A DNA stretch of 6,863 bases from Actinomycetota bacterium (GTDB taxonomy: Bacteria > Actinomycetota > Thermoleophilia > Gaiellales > Gaiellaceae): positions 9,760 to 16,622 of the forward strand of contig PLDP01000030.1 of the NCBI GenBank assembly GCA_003136795.1, in the 5' to 3' direction. The notes under the pieces are model-generated. The model was not told the DNA's origin, searched no databases, and saw nothing but the letters and a program-made list of their open reading frames with translations. Positions 6,727 to 6,863 of this stretch are shown piece by piece; positions within the stretch are counted from its first letter, which is position 1; each line of letters begins with the position of its first letter. A program made the translations under genes and the position numbers.

Positions 6727-6863
6727 ATGGCTGTACCGAAGAGGAAAACCTCCAAATCGCGGCGCGACAAGCGCCGCGCCACGCACAAGCTCGAGGCTCC
6801 GCGCGTCAACACGTGCCCCCAGTGCGGGTCACCGAAGCGCGCGCACCGCGTGTGTCCGACTTG
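6727..6863 (+). CDS. rpmF: 50S ribosomal protein L32 (partial, N-terminal part)
   Basis: The first 45 codons of bacterial ribosomal protein L32 (bL32), cut by the right edge; the full protein is usually about 55-65 residues. It starts [20 protein letters not shown], the family hallmark, and continues through [18 protein letters not shown], which holds three of the four cysteines of the zinc-binding form (positions 30, 33 and 43); the fourth would follow just past the edge. It therefore looks like the zinc-containing (C+) paralogue. In most bacteria it directly follows the DUF177/yceD gene and precedes plsX. Here its yceD partner is at 1186-1692, far upstream on the same strand. Confidence 0.97.
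   Translation, partial: MAVPKRKTSKSRRDKRRATHKLEAPRVNTCPQCGSPKRAHRVCPT

Overview
The window is GC-rich DNA with dense, mostly non-overlapping genes. Codons end strongly in G/C, and several ATG codons sit only 7-11 bases after a TANNNT -10-like hexamer. This suggests a high-GC actinobacterium, possibly a soil Thermoleophilia/Gaiellales-type lineage. That placement is inference from base composition and gene style; no 16S or other marker is present.

Layout, left to right. (1) A divergent pair: the N-terminal 142 codons of a DrrA-type ABC exporter ATPase (minus strand, running off the left edge) and a TetR-family repressor (plus, 492-1163). They are separated by a 63-base promoter region holding three GTAC-N3-GTAC palindromes spaced exactly 17 bp apart. 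(2) A DUF177/YceD protein (plus, 1186-1692), which in most bacteria directly precedes rpmF. (3) A minus-strand block read right to left: TetR-family regulator (4975-5553), ABC-F ATPase (3306-4880), phosphinothricin/arsinothricin-type GNAT acetyltransferase (2830-3309, GTGA overlap with the ABC-F gene) and a secreted Asp-box beta-propeller (1694-2788). (4) Divergent from the second tetR, a soluble PAS histidine kinase (plus, 5603-6712). The divergent promoter is covered by a perfect 12-bp inverted repeat. (5) The 5' end of rpmF, ribosomal protein L32 (plus, 6727 to the right edge).

How the parts fit. The yceD and rpmF genes, normally neighbours, are split here by about 5 kb carrying five genes: putative ribosome protection (ABC-F), putative acetylation of a toxic small molecule (GNAT), a secreted propeller, a TetR regulator and an orphan kinase. 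With the DrrA/TetR pair on the left, the window reads as a detoxification/resistance and signalling segment around conserved ribosome-biogenesis genes. Both TetR genes show likely autoregulatory operators in divergent promoters, and in both the tandem palindromes are 17 bp apart centre to centre. No RNA genes, IS elements, CRISPR arrays, att sites or origins were recognised. No gene-free stretch exceeds 100 bases.
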